Shown here: piece after piece, positions 8,734-19,508 of the stretch
How positions within the stretch are numbered: position 1 is the stretch's first letter
How the letters are laid out: each line of letters begins with the position of its first letter
DNA from: Gallionella sp.
GTDB lineage: Bacteria > Pseudomonadota > Gammaproteobacteria > Burkholderiales > Gallionellaceae
Length of the DNA: 64,000 bases
NCBI GenBank assembly: GCA_028687575.1
Contig: JAQTZW010000008.1
Coordinates: 83,618 to 147,617 of the forward strand
Direction: 5' to 3'
The notes under the pieces: generated by a model
What the model was told of the DNA's origin: nothing
The model's database searches: none
The model's input: the letters and a program-made list of their open reading frames with translations, nothing else
Program-made: the position numbers and the translations under genes

Positions 8734-10075
8734 CAAAACTATCATTAGCGTGCTGTCTGCGTTGGCGCTCGGTTTCGTCTCTGCAACAGCCTGCGCGACA
8801 CCGCATATCAAGCACTGGATAAGCGCCAGCGGCGCGAAAGTATTGTTCGTTGAAGACCATAACATCCCCATGTTGGATGTGGCAGTCAGCGTGCCGGCAG
8901 GTAGCAGTTTCGATACGGCCTCGAAATCCGGCTTGGCCAGCATGACGCATCATCTGCTCGACCTCGGTACAGCGCAGCTTAGCGAGGATGACATTTCGCG
9001 GGGGCTGGCGGATACCGGTGCGCAACTAGGCGGGAGTTTCGATCAGGATAGAGCAAGTGTGTCGTTGCGCACGCTGAGTAGCGAGGTTGAGCGAAGCAAG
9101 GCACTAGCTATCATGGCGCAGGTGGTTCAGCAGCCAGTATTTTCTGATGCGGTACTGGCCCGCGAAAAGGCGCGTGTGGTCGCGGCACTAAAGGAGGCCG
9201 AAACGCAACCTGCCAGCATCGCCGACAAGGCGTTCCAGAAGGCCGTGTTCGGCGCACACCCGTATGCCTTGCAAACCTCGGGTGAGGTGGCGACCGTCGA
9301 GCAGATCACCGTGCAGGACTTGAAGGATTTCTATGCGGCGCATTACGCCGCCAGCCGCGCGGTGGTCGCCATCATGGGCGATGTAAGCCAAGCGCAGGCC
9401 GAAGCGATGGCCGAGCAACTCACCGCAGCCTTGCCGGTATCTTCGGCACAGACCGAATTGCCGGCCGTGGTGATGCGGATTCCGGAGAGCGAACAGCGCA
9501 TCGCCCATCCCGCTACTCAGAGCCACATCCTGCTCGGGGCGCCGGGTATATCACGCAGCGATCCGGATTATTTCCCGTTGTACGTTGGTAACTACATCCT
9601 TGGCGGGGGCGGCTTCGTCTCTCGCCTGATGAACGAGGTGCGTGAGAAACGTGGTCTAGCCTACAGCGTTTACAGCTACTTTATGCCGATGAAGCAACCG
9701 GGCGCGTTGCAGATTGGCTTGCAAACCAAGAAAGAGCAGGCCGACGAGGCGTTGAATCTGGTGCGCAACACGCTGGCCGAGTTCATCGCCAAAGGTCCGA
9801 CGGAGAAGGAGTTGCTGGCGGCCAAGCAGAATATCGTCGGGGGGTTTCCGTTGCGCATAGACAGCAATCGCAAGATTCTCGATTATCTTAGTGTCATCGG
9901 ATTCTATGATTTGCCGTTAACCTATCTTGATGATTTTAGCGGCAAGGTGGAGAAGGTCACTGTGCGACAGATTCACGAGGCGTTTGCACGCCACATTCAT
10001 CCTGAGCATATGGCGACGGTGATTGTGGGAGCGCCGGATGCGTTGCCAAGTAAATCGGGAGATGGGCATCAGTAA
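8723..10075 (+). CDS. M16 family peptidase-like protein, non-catalytic partner
   Basis: A 450-residue exported protein. ATG 8723 is preferred because a strong SD (AAGGGGGGC) lies just upstream and a signal peptide follows (to about residue 23, ATACA). At the position of the zinc motif it reads MTHHLLDLGT, so the HxxEH residues are lost. The C-terminal lobe keeps the substrate-binding R/Y motif seen in non-catalytic partners (MNEVREKRGLAYSVYSY, about residue 310). It likely forms a heterodimer with the upstream M16 peptidase. Confidence 0.9.
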   Translation: MSANKTIISVLSALALGFVSATACATPHIKHWISASGAKVLFVEDHNIPMLDVAVSVPAGSSFDTASKSGLASMTHHLLDLGTAQLSEDDISRGLADTGAQLGGSFDQDRASVSLRTLSSEVERSKALAIMAQVVQQPVFSDAVLAREKARVVAALKEAETQPASIADKAFQKAVFGAHPYALQTSGEVATVEQITVQDLKDFYAAHYAASRAVVAIMGDVSQAQAEAMAEQLTAALPVSSAQTELPAVVMRIPESEQRIAHPATQSHILLGAPGISRSDPDYFPLYVGNYILGGGGFVSRLMNEVREKRGLAYSVYSYFMPMKQPGALQIGLQTKKEQADEALNLVRNTLAEFIAKGPTEKELLAAKQNIVGGFPLRIDSNRKILDYLSVIGFYDLPLTYLDDFSGKVEKVTVRQIHEAFARHIHPEHMATVIVGAPDALPSKSGDGHQ

Positions 10076-10628
10076 AGTCAGTGCGACCAATAAGGTGAGG
10101 ATAGGCGGCGGCGAGTATCGCAGTCGCATCATCACTTTTCCTGATGCGACAGGATTGCGGCCCACGCCTGACCGAGTGCGCGAGACGCTATTCAACTGGT
10201 TGGGGCAGACGCTGTACGGGAGGTCTTGCCTCGACCTGTTCGCAGGGAGTGGCGCGCTGGGATTCGAGGCGGCCTCGCGTGGTGCGGAACAGGTGACAAT
10301 GGTTGAGATGAATCCGCAGGTATTTCGCGCGCTGCAAGAGAATGTTGGTAAATTAGAATGCACTAATATATCCTTGCGCCTTCAGGATGGGCTAAAATTC
10401 GCGCTTGGCGCGGGGGCGGAACGCTATGACGTGATCTTTCTTGATCCGCCCTTTCAAAGCGATTTTCTACCGAAGTTGCTGGAGAGTCTGCCGCAGCGCT
10501 TGAATGAGCAGGGCTTGGTGTATGTGGAAACGGGTGCCGAATTTATCGTTTCGTCCCCTTGGCAGGTCATCAAGTCGGGGCGCGCGGGGCAGGTGTGGTA
10601 TCAATTGATAGGCTTGGCCAATGATTAA
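10062..10628 (+). CDS. rsmD: 16S rRNA (guanine966-N2)-methyltransferase
   Basis: A 188-residue class I SAM-dependent methyltransferase starting at ATG 10062, inside the end of the M16 gene. The SAM-binding stretch [19 protein letters not shown] (about residues 55-73) and the catalytic DPPF motif ([11 protein letters not shown]) are intact. RsmD methylates G966 of 16S rRNA in assembled 30S subunits. It overlaps coaD by 8 bases, a widespread gene pair. Confidence 0.94.
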   Translation: MGISKVSATNKVRIGGGEYRSRIITFPDATGLRPTPDRVRETLFNWLGQTLYGRSCLDLFAGSGALGFEAASRGAEQVTMVEMNPQVFRALQENVGKLECTNISLRLQDGLKFALGAGAERYDVIFLDPPFQSDFLPKLLESLPQRLNEQGLVYVETGAEFIVSSPWQVIKSGRAGQVWYQLIGLAND

Positions 10629-11100
10629 AGTGGTTTATCCGGGGACATTCGATCCCATCACTAGCGGGCATGAGGACGTGGTGCGACGCGCGACCGGCCT
10701 GTTTGGTGAAGTGATTGTGGCGGTGGCCAAAAGCCGCGCCAATACCCTGTTTACGCTGGACGAGCGCGTGGACATGGCGCGCACAGTTTTTGCTGGTTAT
10801 GCCAATGTGCGGGTCGAAGGGTTTGACGGTTTGCTGATGAATTTCGTGCAGTCACAGCAAGCGCGCGTGGTGTTGCGTGGTTTGCGCGCCGCATCGGATT
10901 TTGAATATGAATTCCAGTTGGCGGGTATGAACCGTAATCTTTACCCGGAAATGGAAACGCTGTTTTTGACACCGGCCGAGCAGTACACCTTCATCTCGGC
11001 GACCATGGTGCGCGAAGTTGCACGCTTTGGCGGAGATGTCGGCAAGTTTGTGTCGCCCTCGGTGGTCGAGCGGTTGAAGCAGAAAAATAATTTGGTTTGA
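10621..11100 (+). CDS. coaD: Phosphopantetheine adenylyltransferase
   Basis: A 159-residue nucleotidyltransferase that joins ATP and 4'-phosphopantetheine to dephospho-CoA. The T/HxGH signature is clear: [14 protein letters not shown] (residues 8-21). The second motif [20 protein letters not shown] lies near residues 126-145, and the full family length is present. It acts in the cytoplasm as the penultimate CoA step. Confidence 0.97.
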   Translation: MIKVVYPGTFDPITSGHEDVVRRATGLFGEVIVAVAKSRANTLFTLDERVDMARTVFAGYANVRVEGFDGLLMNFVQSQQARVVLRGLRAASDFEYEFQLAGMNRNLYPEMETLFLTPAEQYTFISATMVREVARFGGDVGKFVSPSVVERLKQKNNLV

Positions 11101-11107
11101 TTATTAA

Positions 11108-11374
<267 letters not shown>

Positions 11375-11516
11375 TTATGCTGCAAAGGGCGTGTGCGAGG
11401 CTGGATGCCTTGCCCGCCTTTCGTTGGCGGCAATTCAGCAAGTGACAGCCTGACGCAAAAGCTTCAGCTAGCCCTCGTCGCTTCGGTGGTTCCAGCACCT
11501 ACCTTCCCGTGTTTTG

Positions 11517-12359
11517 TTACTTCCAGATGTCTTGTATAGGTGTCGCGTCTGTGCTCGCCCCGAGTGCAGGCAATCCGTAGAAATCCAGCAAGGTGCGCAA
11601 CACGTTGTAGTGGGTGATGCGCTGTTCGCTTACACCTTTTTTCACCATTGGGCCGACCATTAGCGTCACGATGTGGTTGCCGTAGAAATAATTGTCCTCA
11701 TCCCAGGTCAAAATCAGCAGGCTGTTGTGTCGGTACGCCCAGCGCACATAAGGATCAATGTGCGTTTTCAGCCAGCGGTCAGCCTCGTCATAGCCGCCGT
11801 CGTGCATGTCGTTACCTTGATCAGGAATGACGAACGTGATGGTCGGCAGACGAGAAAAATCCTTAGGGAAATCGGCAAACGTCAGGTTGGCGTCGGCGGG
11901 TAAACGGGTGTCCTGCCAATTCACCAGCGGGTTGTGTTTGCGCATGTAGGCACCACTGACGCAAACCGTGTCTCCCGCAGCAGGCAGTGATTCGGCATAG
12001 CTGGCGAAGCTCAGCCCGTTGTCGCGCAGCGTGCTGGCCAGATTGTCGCTGTCGAATGAGTTGGGGCAGGCATTGCTGGTGACGCCTTGGGTTGAGCCGG
12101 AGAACAGTGCCAGATAGTTCGGTTGACTGGGATGGGTGACACCGAAGGATTGTTTCATCAACATGCCGCGTTTCGCCAGCGCGTGGATGTAGGAGTCGCG
12201 GTTGAACTTGTCCATGATCTGTTCATAGCCGCGATTCTCCTCAATGACCACCACCACGTGGTCGGGGCGCGGCAGCGGCGCGGCATGGGTGTCAGGCGGC
12301 GTGAACAGGGCGGCGGGCAGCGTGAACAGGGTGGCTAGCAGAGCGGGCAGGTGTCGCAT
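11517..12359 (-). CDS. Secreted phosphoesterase / acid phosphatase-like protein
   Basis: A 280-residue exported protein with signal peptide (residues 1-26, ending DTHA). It shows the alkaline-phosphatase-like phosphoesterase fold of the PLC/AcpA group (PF04185): VVVVIEENRGYEQIM near residue 35 (metal-binding EEN), THPSQPNYLALFSG around residue 75 with the nucleophile region, DQGNDMHDGG near 183 and LTWDEDNYF near 218. Such enzymes hydrolyse phosphomonoesters or phosphodiesters in the periplasm; the exact substrate is unknown. It lies 33 bases downstream of mutM. Confidence 0.85.
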   Translation of the reverse strand: MRHLPALLATLFTLPAALFTPPDTHAAPLPRPDHVVVVIEENRGYEQIMDKFNRDSYIHALAKRGMLMKQSFGVTHPSQPNYLALFSGSTQGVTSNACPNSFDSDNLASTLRDNGLSFASYAESLPAAGDTVCVSGAYMRKHNPLVNWQDTRLPADANLTFADFPKDFSRLPTITFVIPDQGNDMHDGGYDEADRWLKTHIDPYVRWAYRHNSLLILTWDEDNYFYGNHIVTLMVGPMVKKGVSEQRITHYNVLRTLLDFYGLPALGASTDATPIQDIWK

Positions 12360-12392
12360 GGTTGGGGTTCCTCGTGTCGGGTGCGCGGGTCG

Positions 12393-13223
12393 CTACTTCT
12401 GGCAATGTGCGCAATAAAAGGTGGATCGCTGGCCCTGTTTTATTTGCCGGACAGGCTGGCCGCACAGCCGGCAGGGTTCGCCGGCGCGGCCATAGACCCA
12501 GTGCTGCTGCTGGAAATAGCCGGGGTTGCCCGCAGTGTTGACGAAGTCGCGCAGCGTGCTGCCGCCGGCCTCGATGGCCTCCTGCAGCGTGGACTTGATC
12601 TCGGCGGCCAGCCGGTTGCAATGCGGCAGGCCGAGTTTGCCCGCCTTGCGCTGCGGATTGATGCCGGCGCGGAACAGCGCCTCGCTGGCGTAGATATTGC
12701 CGACGCCGACCACCACATGATGATCCATGATGAATTGCTTGATTGCGACATTGCGCCCGCGCGATGTCCGGTACAGGTAGGCGGCATCGAAATCCGCCAC
12801 GCCCGGCAGCGATTCGAGCGGTTCGGGGCCGAGTTTCGCCAGCAGCGGGTGGGAAGGTAGGTTGCCGGTGTGCCACAGCACCGCACCGAAGCGGCGCGGG
12901 TCGCGCAGCCGCATCACCATGCCGTTGTTCAGCAGCAGGTCGAAATGGTCGTGCGCTGCTGCCGGCGTATCCTGAGGGAGGATGCGCAGACTGCCCGACA
13001 TGCCTAGATGCAAAATCAGCATCCCAGAGCTGAATTCGAGTAGCAGGTATTTCGCGCGGCGACGCAACGCTAGGACAGGTAGGCCGACCAGTAGCTCGGG
13101 CAGGTTGTCGGGGATGGGCCAGCGCAGGCGCGGATTGCGCACCACCACGCCGCTGATGGTCGCGCCGAGCAGATGTGGGGTTAGGCCGCGCCTAGTGGTT
13201 TCGACCTCGGGGAGTTCAGGCAT
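12393..13223 (-). CDS. mutM: Formamidopyrimidine-DNA glycosylase
   Basis: A 276-residue Fpg enzyme. The catalytic N-terminus [14 protein letters not shown] (P1, E2) is intact, the H2TH region is near residues 160-200, and the C-terminal zinc finger has four cysteines (CRLCGQ... YCAHCQ, about residues 246-275). It removes 8-oxoguanine and formamidopyrimidines with AP lyase activity. It starts 1 base before the end of the GldG-like gene, so it is probably co-transcribed with the ABC exporter. Confidence 0.96.
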   Translation of the reverse strand: MPELPEVETTRRGLTPHLLGATISGVVVRNPRLRWPIPDNLPELLVGLPVLALRRRAKYLLLEFSSGMLILHLGMSGSLRILPQDTPAAAHDHFDLLLNNGMVMRLRDPRRFGAVLWHTGNLPSHPLLAKLGPEPLESLPGVADFDAAYLYRTSRGRNVAIKQFIMDHHVVVGVGNIYASEALFRAGINPQRKAGKLGLPHCNRLAAEIKSTLQEAIEAGGSTLRDFVNTAGNPGYFQQQHWVYGRAGEPCRLCGQPVRQIKQGQRSTFYCAHCQK

Positions 13224-13224
13224 C

Positions 13225-14565
13225 TCAGTTCCGGCGGCGTTTCCACCACGCTACGCCGCCCACGCCAGCCAGCAGTAGCGGAACACCGAGCAGGAAGCCG
13301 ACGCTGATGACCGTGAGCTGGGTCTTGCTCAGCACCAGGCTGCTGTCCTTGGCGGCGCGTGGTTGCAGAGTGATCAGGTGTTCTTCGCTGGCCAGCCAGT
13401 TGATCATGTTCACGCCCAGGTCCACATTGCCGCCGTTGCCGGCAAAGCTGTTGGACAAGAACGCGCCGTTGCCGACCACCACCACGCGCTGCTCGGTGTC
13501 GCCGACTGCGCGCTGCATGGCAAGCGCGATGGCGGCAGGTCCCGGTGTGTCATGCTGTTTGTCGAATTTGGCGGCTGGCTTGCTGCTGACCCAGCCGCGC
13601 GCGGCGGCTTCCACCAACACGTGATGCTGCCAGTCGGCGGTTTCGTTCCATTCCAGCGGACGCGCCGACTGGAAGGCGGTGATCAGGTTGAAGCCGTGGG
13701 TGATGGCATGTTGAGGATAAGTGGTACCCAGCGACCAGGTGGCGGGGGCATTCATCTCGGTGGCGGCGGGGTCTATGACGATGCCGGGCGGCAGTGACAG
13801 GCCGAGTTTGTCTGCCACGCGCTCAAGGCCGTGCAGCGGTTCGGCATCCAGCAGCCACAGCAGGTTGCCGCCGCGATCAATGTAGTGCAGCAGCTTGTCC
13901 ACTTCGCCCGGCATCAGGTCCACCTGGGGCTGGGTGATGACCAGTACGCTGGTGTTGTTTGGCACGTCCTGCGCGATGGCAAGATTCAGGCTGTTAATTT
14001 TAAATCCATTATTTTTCAACTTGGCACCGAACAGATTGCCCATATCCTGATTGGCTGGGCCGTCCAGCTTGCGTTCGCCGTGACCGCCCAGATACATCAC
14101 GGTCTGGTCGCGGGTGTGCGCCAGCCGCAGCAGCATACTGGTGAGTGTCTGTTCGTTGATCTGGGTGAGGTGTTCGCTGCGCCCGGCGTATTCGACCACC
14201 ATCTCGCCGTTCAGTTGGACGCGCGCCGCGCGGGTCTTTTCCGGCTCTTTGGTCGGGTCTATGAACACCAGTTTTAGGTCGGGCTTGTAACGCTGATACA
14301 GCGAGACGAACTCGCGGATGATCTTGCGGATGTCGCCCAGTTTCGAATCCTGCTCGGTGGCGTAGACGGTGATGGTGAGCGGGGCATTCAGTTGCTTCAG
14401 GATACTCACGCTGGCGGGTTCCAGACTGTTGCTGGCGTTCAACGTGATGTCGCGTTGCAGCGGATGGCGGTTGGCGAGATAGTCCAGTCCGCTGACAGAG
14501 GTGAGCAGCAATGCTGCAAACAGCAGATTGGAAAGTGATGCGGAATGGAGGAATTTATTCAGCAT
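13225..14565 (-). CDS. GldG-like ABC transporter auxiliary protein
   Basis: A 446-residue protein with an N-terminal helix (residues 12-30, [20 protein letters not shown]) and one C-terminal helix (about 420-440, [23 protein letters not shown]) before a basic tail WKRRRN. The large extracytoplasmic part has the DUF4350/GldG-type motif pattern, for example [33 protein letters not shown] near residues 205-240. It ends the exporter operon (ATPase-permease-GldG). Role in export is inferred; gliding is not implied. Confidence 0.82.
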   Translation of the reverse strand: MLNKFLHSASLSNLLFAALLLTSVSGLDYLANRHPLQRDITLNASNSLEPASVSILKQLNAPLTITVYATEQDSKLGDIRKIIREFVSLYQRYKPDLKLVFIDPTKEPEKTRAARVQLNGEMVVEYAGRSEHLTQINEQTLTSMLLRLAHTRDQTVMYLGGHGERKLDGPANQDMGNLFGAKLKNNGFKINSLNLAIAQDVPNNTSVLVITQPQVDLMPGEVDKLLHYIDRGGNLLWLLDAEPLHGLERVADKLGLSLPPGIVIDPAATEMNAPATWSLGTTYPQHAITHGFNLITAFQSARPLEWNETADWQHHVLVEAAARGWVSSKPAAKFDKQHDTPGPAAIALAMQRAVGDTEQRVVVVGNGAFLSNSFAGNGGNVDLGVNMINWLASEEHLITLQPRAAKDSSLVLSKTQLTVISVGFLLGVPLLLAGVGGVAWWKRRRN

Positions 14566-14568
14566 GGC

Positions 14569-15312
14569 TTATCCATAGATGCGGTTGTTGTGCAGGCGGC
14601 GCATGGTCAGCAGCAGGAAGAATGCGGTGAACAGCACAAAGAATGCGGCATCTGTGCTGTCCAGCAGGCCAGCGTTGAAGTTCTGGAAATGATGCAGTGG
14701 CGAGAATTGGTGCCAGGGCGAATCCGGGGCCTTGGCGGCGAAATCGGCCAGCCACAGGCCGAACAGCACGGCCAGCGTGCCGATCGCCGCGATCACCGGC
14801 TGGGCGGTCAGCGAGGAGACATATAGACCGACCGCGACAAAGCTCGCCGTGAGTAATATCAGGCCGAAACAGTTCGACAGAATCAGTCCGTGATCCAGTT
14901 GCGTACCCAGCGCCAGCGTGTAGAGCATGGCCGGCACGATGAGAGTCAGCATCAGCAGGAAGGCCATCAGGCCGGTGAATTTCCCCAGCACGATGTGGCG
15001 TTCGGCCAATGGCGAGGACAGCAGCAGCGGCAAGGTCTGGTTGCGGCGTTCTTCGGCGATCAGCCGCATGGTGAACATGGGGGTCAGCATCATCAGCAGG
15101 AAGGCAGCCGAGAAGAACAGGGGTGACGCGATGGTGAGGGTAACGCCGGGCGGGTTGGCGAGTTGCGCCAGTTGCGGCTGAATCTCCAGAAAGGCTTCCA
15201 GTCCGGCGAGGAAGAGCCAGGCGAAGATGAATTGAAAGATGGCCAGCACGAACCAGGTAGAGGGCAGAGCGAACAGGCTGCGCAGTTCGCGCATTGCGAG
15301 CAGACGGATCAT
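14569..15312 (-). CDS. ABC-2 type permease (GldF-like)
   Basis: A 247-residue membrane protein with six hydrophobic segments and the ABC-2 pattern (first helix WFVLAIFQFIFAWLFLAG, then the EERRNQTLPLLLSSPLAERHIVLGKF cytoplasmic loop that contacts the ATPase). It overlaps the ATPase gene by 4 bases and is 3 bases before the GldG-like gene. Together they form one exporter of unknown substrate. Confidence 0.87.
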   Translation of the reverse strand: MIRLLAMRELRSLFALPSTWFVLAIFQFIFAWLFLAGLEAFLEIQPQLAQLANPPGVTLTIASPLFFSAAFLLMMLTPMFTMRLIAEERRNQTLPLLLSSPLAERHIVLGKFTGLMAFLLMLTLIVPAMLYTLALGTQLDHGLILSNCFGLILLTASFVAVGLYVSSLTAQPVIAAIGTLAVLFGLWLADFAAKAPDSPWHQFSPLHHFQNFNAGLLDSTDAAFFVLFTAFFLLLTMRRLHNNRIYG

Positions 15313-16334
15313 GGTTGTACCTCTTGGGTGGCATCGGCCTCGCCGTCGGTGATTTGCACGAACACCTCCTCCAGCGAGGCGTGCAGCGGGGTGAGCTGTA
15401 CCAGTTGCCAGCCCTGTTGCGAGGCGCGGTCGAGCAGGACGCCGCTGGGGTTGTTGTCCGGCGCATGCACCACCCGGAACTGCTGGGCGGATAGTTGCTC
15501 CACCTGGCTTACGCCGGGTAAACCCCGCAGTTCGTCAATCGGCGGCGGGTTGTTCAGCGTGATGGTGAAGCCCGACACCTGGCCGTAGTGTTGCATACGC
15601 ACGCTGGTGTCACTGTAGATAAGCTTGCCCTGGCGCATGATCTCGACACGATCGCAGACACTTTCGACCTCGCCCAACAGGTGGGTGGACAGAATCACGC
15701 TGCTGGTATCGCCCAGTTCGCGGATCAGTTTGCGGATGTCGCGTATCTGCGCCGGGTCGAGGCCGACCGTCGGTTCGTCCAGCACGATCACAGCGGGGCG
15801 GTGGATGATGGCCTGTGCGATGCCGACGCGCTGCTGGTAGCCCTTGGATAGCGTGGCGATGGGCTTGCGCTCGACGGACTCCAGTCCGCAGCGTTGCATG
15901 GCCTGCGCGCAGGCCTGCGCGACCCCGGCGGGTTTCATGCCGCGCAGCCGTGCCGCGAAAATCAGGAAATCCCGCACGGTCAGTTCGCGGTACAGCGGTG
16001 GGGTCTCCGGCAAATAGCCGATATACGCCTTGGCCTGTTGCGGATGCTGGCGCAGGTTAATGCCGCAGATTTCGATCTCGCCGCTGTCCGGTATCAGGCA
16101 GCCGGTCAACATTTGCAATGTAGTGCTTTTGCCTGCGCCATTGTGCCCCAGCAGGCCCAGCACCTCGCCACGCCGGAGTTGCAGCGAAATATCGTGAATG
16201 ATCTGCTGCTTGCCGAAGCTGCGGGTCAGGTTGCGCGCGGATAGCGTGATTTCAGGAGTAGCGTTCGACAAGGTTGGACTGGTGCGTGGTTGTGGATGGC
16301 ACTGAATATAACCTAATATGTGTGCCCGCATCAA
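15309..16334 (-). CDS. ABC transporter ATP-binding protein (GldA-like)
   Basis: An ABC ATPase. Walker A GHNGAGKSTTLQML, signature LSKGYQQRVGIAQA, Walker B VIVLDEPTVGLDP and switch LSTHL are intact, with a C-terminal extension (about residue 240 on) typical of ABC-2 export ATPases. The annotated ATG at 16334 gives 341 residues, but about 25 residues before LSNATPEITL are not family-like; TTG near 16271 is a plausible true start. The start region overlaps the divergent TPR gene's 5' end only slightly. Confidence 0.87.
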   Translation of the reverse strand: MMRAHILGYIQCHPQPRTSPTLSNATPEITLSARNLTRSFGKQQIIHDISLQLRRGEVLGLLGHNGAGKSTTLQMLTGCLIPDSGEIEICGINLRQHPQQAKAYIGYLPETPPLYRELTVRDFLIFAARLRGMKPAGVAQACAQAMQRCGLESVERKPIATLSKGYQQRVGIAQAIIHRPAVIVLDEPTVGLDPAQIRDIRKLIRELGDTSSVILSTHLLGEVESVCDRVEIMRQGKLIYSDTSVRMQHYGQVSGFTITLNNPPPIDELRGLPGVSQVEQLSAQQFRVVHAPDNNPSGVLLDRASQQGWQLVQLTPLHASLEEVFVQITDGEADATQEVQP

Positions 16335-16343
16335 AAACCCTTA

Positions 16344-18083
16344 ATGGATATGAACGCATTCAAATACCTGTTGGCCGGAAGTCTGTTGCTTGCCGGCTGC
16401 GCCCAACTGCCCAAGCCGGCGCAGCCTGAGCCCGCCGAACCGGTCGCACAGGCCGCGCCCGAGCCCAAGGTCGAACCTGCGCCGGTGTTGCCCAGTATCG
16501 AGTTGAGTCGTGAACTGCTTTACGAGATGCTGCTGACGGAATTCGCCAGCCAGCGCGGACATACCACACTGGCGATGGAAGGCAGCACCGACTTGGCGCA
16601 GAAGACTCGTGACCCCCGGCTGGCAAAACGCGCCGCGCAATTGACCTTGCAGTCGGGCGATATGAACCGGTCGATAGAGGCTTTCAGGTTCTGGCAGGAA
16701 GTAGATCCGCAAGCGGTCGTTGCCCCGCGCCTGCTGGCATCCATGTTGCTGCGGGGCGGCAAGCTGGATGAGGCGCGTGTGGAGCTGTTGAAGGTGATCG
16801 AGGACGATCCCACGCAGGCGGACAAATTGTTCATGCAACTCTATCCGGTGCTTTCAGCCTATCCGGAGCCTGTGGCGGCACTCAAGCTGGCGCGCGAACT
16901 GGCGCAAGCCTGCGCCAATGTGGCTGAATCCCATTGGCTGGTTGCACAATTGGCACAAAAGAACGGCGACGAAGCGCTTGCGCTGAATGAAGTGCGTCAG
17001 GCACGCCAGATCGCGCCCGACTGGGATATGGCGGTGATGCTGGAGGCGCTGCTGTTGCGCAAGCCTGAGCCGCAGCAGGGGCTGGAGCTGTTGAAACAGT
17101 ATCTGGGCAGTCACCCGCAAGCCAGAGAAGTCAGGATGCAATATGCACGCAGTCTGTTGGAACAGGCGCAATACAAACCCGCGCGCGAAGAGTTTCGCAC
17201 CCTGCTGAAGGAAAATCCCGACAATGTTCAACTGGCATTTGCGGTCGCTTTGATTTCGATACAGATGAAGGAGCCGCAAGGCGCGGAGGGGCAGCTCAAA
17301 CAGGCGCTAACTCTGGCTGGAAAAGATCAGGATGCCATCGAATACTTTCTCGGCCAATTAGCCGAAGCCGCCGATAAACCAGGTCAAGCACTGCCGCATT
17401 ATCGCGAGGTGAAGGGTGGCGAATACCGCTTCACGGCACAGATGAGGGCGGTCTCGCTGCTCGAAAAGCTGGGCGATTCAAAGCAGGCGCGGGAATATTT
17501 GCAAACGATAAAGCCGGAAAATAATCAGCAGCGCGCACAGCTTGTGCTGACTGAGGCGCAACAGTTGGGCAGGGAGCAAAAATTCGCCCAAGCATACGAG
17601 GTATTGCAGCGCGGCTTGGAAGTTTTGCCACATCAAACTGAATTGCTCTATGAAGCGGCGATGATGGCTGACAAGCTAGGCAAATACGAGGCATCCGAAC
17701 AACTGTTGCGCAAGCTGATCAAGGTTAAGCCGGATCACGCCCATGCTTACAACGCGCTGGGTTATAGCCTGCTGGAGCGCAATGTGCGTACATCAGAGGC
17801 GCTGGCGCTGGTCGAGAAGGCTTTGCAACTCGCACCTGGTGATGCTGCCATCATGGATAGTGTGGGCTGGGGCTATTACCGTGCCGGGCGTCTGGATGAC
17901 AGTGTGGCGATGCTCAGGCGCGCGCTGGGTGAAAATCCCGATCCCGAGATTGCCGCGCATTTGGGAGAAGTGCTGTGGGCCAAGGGCGATCGCGAGGCAG
18001 CCACTAAATTATGGCGCGACAGCTTCAAGGCGCATCCCGACAGTCTGCCATTGCAAGCTGTTATGAAGCGGTTCCTGCCTTGA
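16344..18083 (+). CDS. TPR-repeat outer-membrane-type lipoprotein
   Basis: A 579-residue protein; ATG 16344 or 16350 gives a lipoprotein signal (KYLLAGSLLLAGC, lipobox cysteine near residue 18) followed by a Pro/Glu/Ala-rich linker. The rest is a continuous series of TPR helices (for example LRKLIKVKPDHAHAYNALGY and LALVEKALQLAPGDAAIMD). It is probably anchored in the envelope as a scaffold. The gene order before lolB-ispE is common in betaproteobacteria; the partner is unknown. It overlaps lolB by 4 bases. Confidence 0.85.
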   Translation: MDMNAFKYLLAGSLLLAGCAQLPKPAQPEPAEPVAQAAPEPKVEPAPVLPSIELSRELLYEMLLTEFASQRGHTTLAMEGSTDLAQKTRDPRLAKRAAQLTLQSGDMNRSIEAFRFWQEVDPQAVVAPRLLASMLLRGGKLDEARVELLKVIEDDPTQADKLFMQLYPVLSAYPEPVAALKLARELAQACANVAESHWLVAQLAQKNGDEALALNEVRQARQIAPDWDMAVMLEALLLRKPEPQQGLELLKQYLGSHPQAREVRMQYARSLLEQAQYKPAREEFRTLLKENPDNVQLAFAVALISIQMKEPQGAEGQLKQALTLAGKDQDAIEYFLGQLAEAADKPGQALPHYREVKGGEYRFTAQMRAVSLLEKLGDSKQAREYLQTIKPENNQQRAQLVLTEAQQLGREQKFAQAYEVLQRGLEVLPHQTELLYEAAMMADKLGKYEASEQLLRKLIKVKPDHAHAYNALGYSLLERNVRTSEALALVEKALQLAPGDAAIMDSVGWGYYRAGRLDDSVAMLRRALGENPDPEIAAHLGEVLWAKGDREAATKLWRDSFKAHPDSLPLQAVMKRFLP

Positions 18084-18637
18084 TACGAACGCTGCTGCTA
18101 TTGCTGCTGTTGAGCGGCTGTGCGACACCGCCGTCAGGATCGGCAGTCCGGCCAGTTCAGTCAGAGGCTGCCCCGTTTGCGATGAATGGCCGCATCTTGG
18201 TTAAATACGATGGTTCGCGTGATTCGGCTGGATTGCGTTGGGTGCATAAAACGCAAAGCGATGAGGTGTTGCTGTTGAATCCCCTGGGGCAAACGGCAGT
18301 GCGCGTCTACCGTGATGAAAAGCAGGCGGTGCTGGACGACGGTGAGCGGCATTTTCAGGAGGCCGATGTCGAGGCGTTGATGACGCACGTGCTGGGTTGG
18401 AGTCTGCAATTGGATGAGCTGCATCACTGGGCGCTGGGCAAGGTGGCCGATGGCCCGGCCTTGATCGAACGGGATGACTTGGGGCGATTGCGAGTGCTGC
18501 GTCAGGATGGCTGGGAGGTGCGTTATCTAGCCTATGCCGAGGAAAAATCTGACAGCCTGCCCAGGCGCATGCAATTGACGCGCGACAATTTGCAGGTGAC
18601 GTTGCTGATGGATGAGTGGGAATGGAGTGTTGAATGA
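18080..18637 (+). CDS. lolB: Outer membrane lipoprotein insertion protein LolB
   Basis: A 185-residue lipoprotein. I choose TTG 18080, which overlaps the TPR stop by 4 bases and gives a lipoprotein signal ([14 protein letters not shown]); an ATG at 18011 would lie deep inside the TPR gene. The LolB pattern is visible: [24 protein letters not shown] (about 33-57) and a hydrophobic loop region [12 protein letters not shown]. LolB receives lipoproteins from LolA and inserts them in the outer membrane. Confidence 0.9.
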   Translation: MIRTLLLLLLLSGCATPPSGSAVRPVQSEAAPFAMNGRILVKYDGSRDSAGLRWVHKTQSDEVLLLNPLGQTAVRVYRDEKQAVLDDGERHFQEADVEALMTHVLGWSLQLDELHHWALGKVADGPALIERDDLGRLRVLRQDGWEVRYLAYAEEKSDSLPRRMQLTRDNLQVTLLMDEWEWSVE

Positions 18638-19503
18638 ATCAAACGGTCAATGCCGGAAATGAAGTGCGGGAACTTACCTGTCCTGCGCCGGCAAAACTGA
18701 ATCTTTTCCTGCTGGTCACTGGCCGTCGGCCTGACGGCTATCATCTGCTGCAAACCCTGTTCCGCTTCATTGATCTGCAGGATACGCTGCACTTTTCGCT
18801 GCGCGACGACGACGCGGTGCATCGGTGCAATGTAGTCGAGGGCGTGGCAGAGGCGCAGGATTTGTGTGTGCGCGCCGCACGCCTGTTGCAACAGGAGACC
18901 GGTTGTACGCTGGGGGTGGACATCACGGTGGACAAGCGCATCCCTATGGGTGGTGGGCTGGGCGGCGGCAGTTCGGACGCGGCAACTACGCTGGTAGCGT
19001 TGAATCGGCTGTGGTCGCTGGGCTTGTCACGCCAGCGGCTGATGCAGTTGGGCTTGCAATTGGGGGCGGATGTGCCGGTTTTCGTGTTTGGCGAAAATGC
19101 CTTTGCCGAGGGGGTGGGCGAGGAATTGCAGGCCTATCCGCTGCCCGAAGCATGGTATGTGGTGCTGTTTCCGCCGGTGCATGTACCGACCGCAGAAATT
19201 TTTTCACATAAGGATTTGACACGCGACTCGGATTCGATAATAATTCGCGCCCTCTCGACGCTGCACTTCAGAAATGACCTGCAAGCTGTGGTGTGTAACC
19301 TCTACCCTGAAGTTGCGCGATACATAGCGGAGTTGGGCAAGTATGGCAAAGCGATGATGACCGGTTCCGGCGCATGCGTGTTTGCGGAATACCAGAGTCG
19401 CAGCGAGGCTGAAGCGGTTTTAAAGCGTTTGCCGCAGGAGATGCGTGGTGTGGTCGCGCAAGGTTTAGCAAAACATCCGTTGCAGCATTGGGTGTTTGAG
19501 TAA
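18634..19503 (+). CDS. ispE: 4-diphosphocytidyl-2-C-methyl-D-erythritol kinase
   Basis: A 289-residue GHMP kinase of the MEP isoprenoid pathway. The N-terminal motif [19 protein letters not shown] (about residues 14-32), the ATP loop [17 protein letters not shown] (about 104-120) and the C-terminal [11 protein letters not shown] are all present. It overlaps lolB by 4 bases and precedes tRNA-Gln, the conserved lolB-ispE-tRNA-prs order. Confidence 0.96.
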   Translation: MNQTVNAGNEVRELTCPAPAKLNLFLLVTGRRPDGYHLLQTLFRFIDLQDTLHFSLRDDDAVHRCNVVEGVAEAQDLCVRAARLLQQETGCTLGVDITVDKRIPMGGGLGGGSSDAATTLVALNRLWSLGLSRQRLMQLGLQLGADVPVFVFGENAFAEGVGEELQAYPLPEAWYVVLFPPVHVPTAEIFSHKDLTRDSDSIIIRALSTLHFRNDLQAVVCNLYPEVARYIAELGKYGKAMMTGSGACVFAEYQSRSEAEAVLKRLPQEMRGVVAQGLAKHPLQHWVFE

Positions 19504-19508
19504 GTTAT

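Noticed and set aside
12292..12886. Alternative frames overlapping mutM (194, 148 and 169 codons)
   Set aside because: mutM is complete with all catalytic residues; these are shadow frames rich in Arg/Ala.
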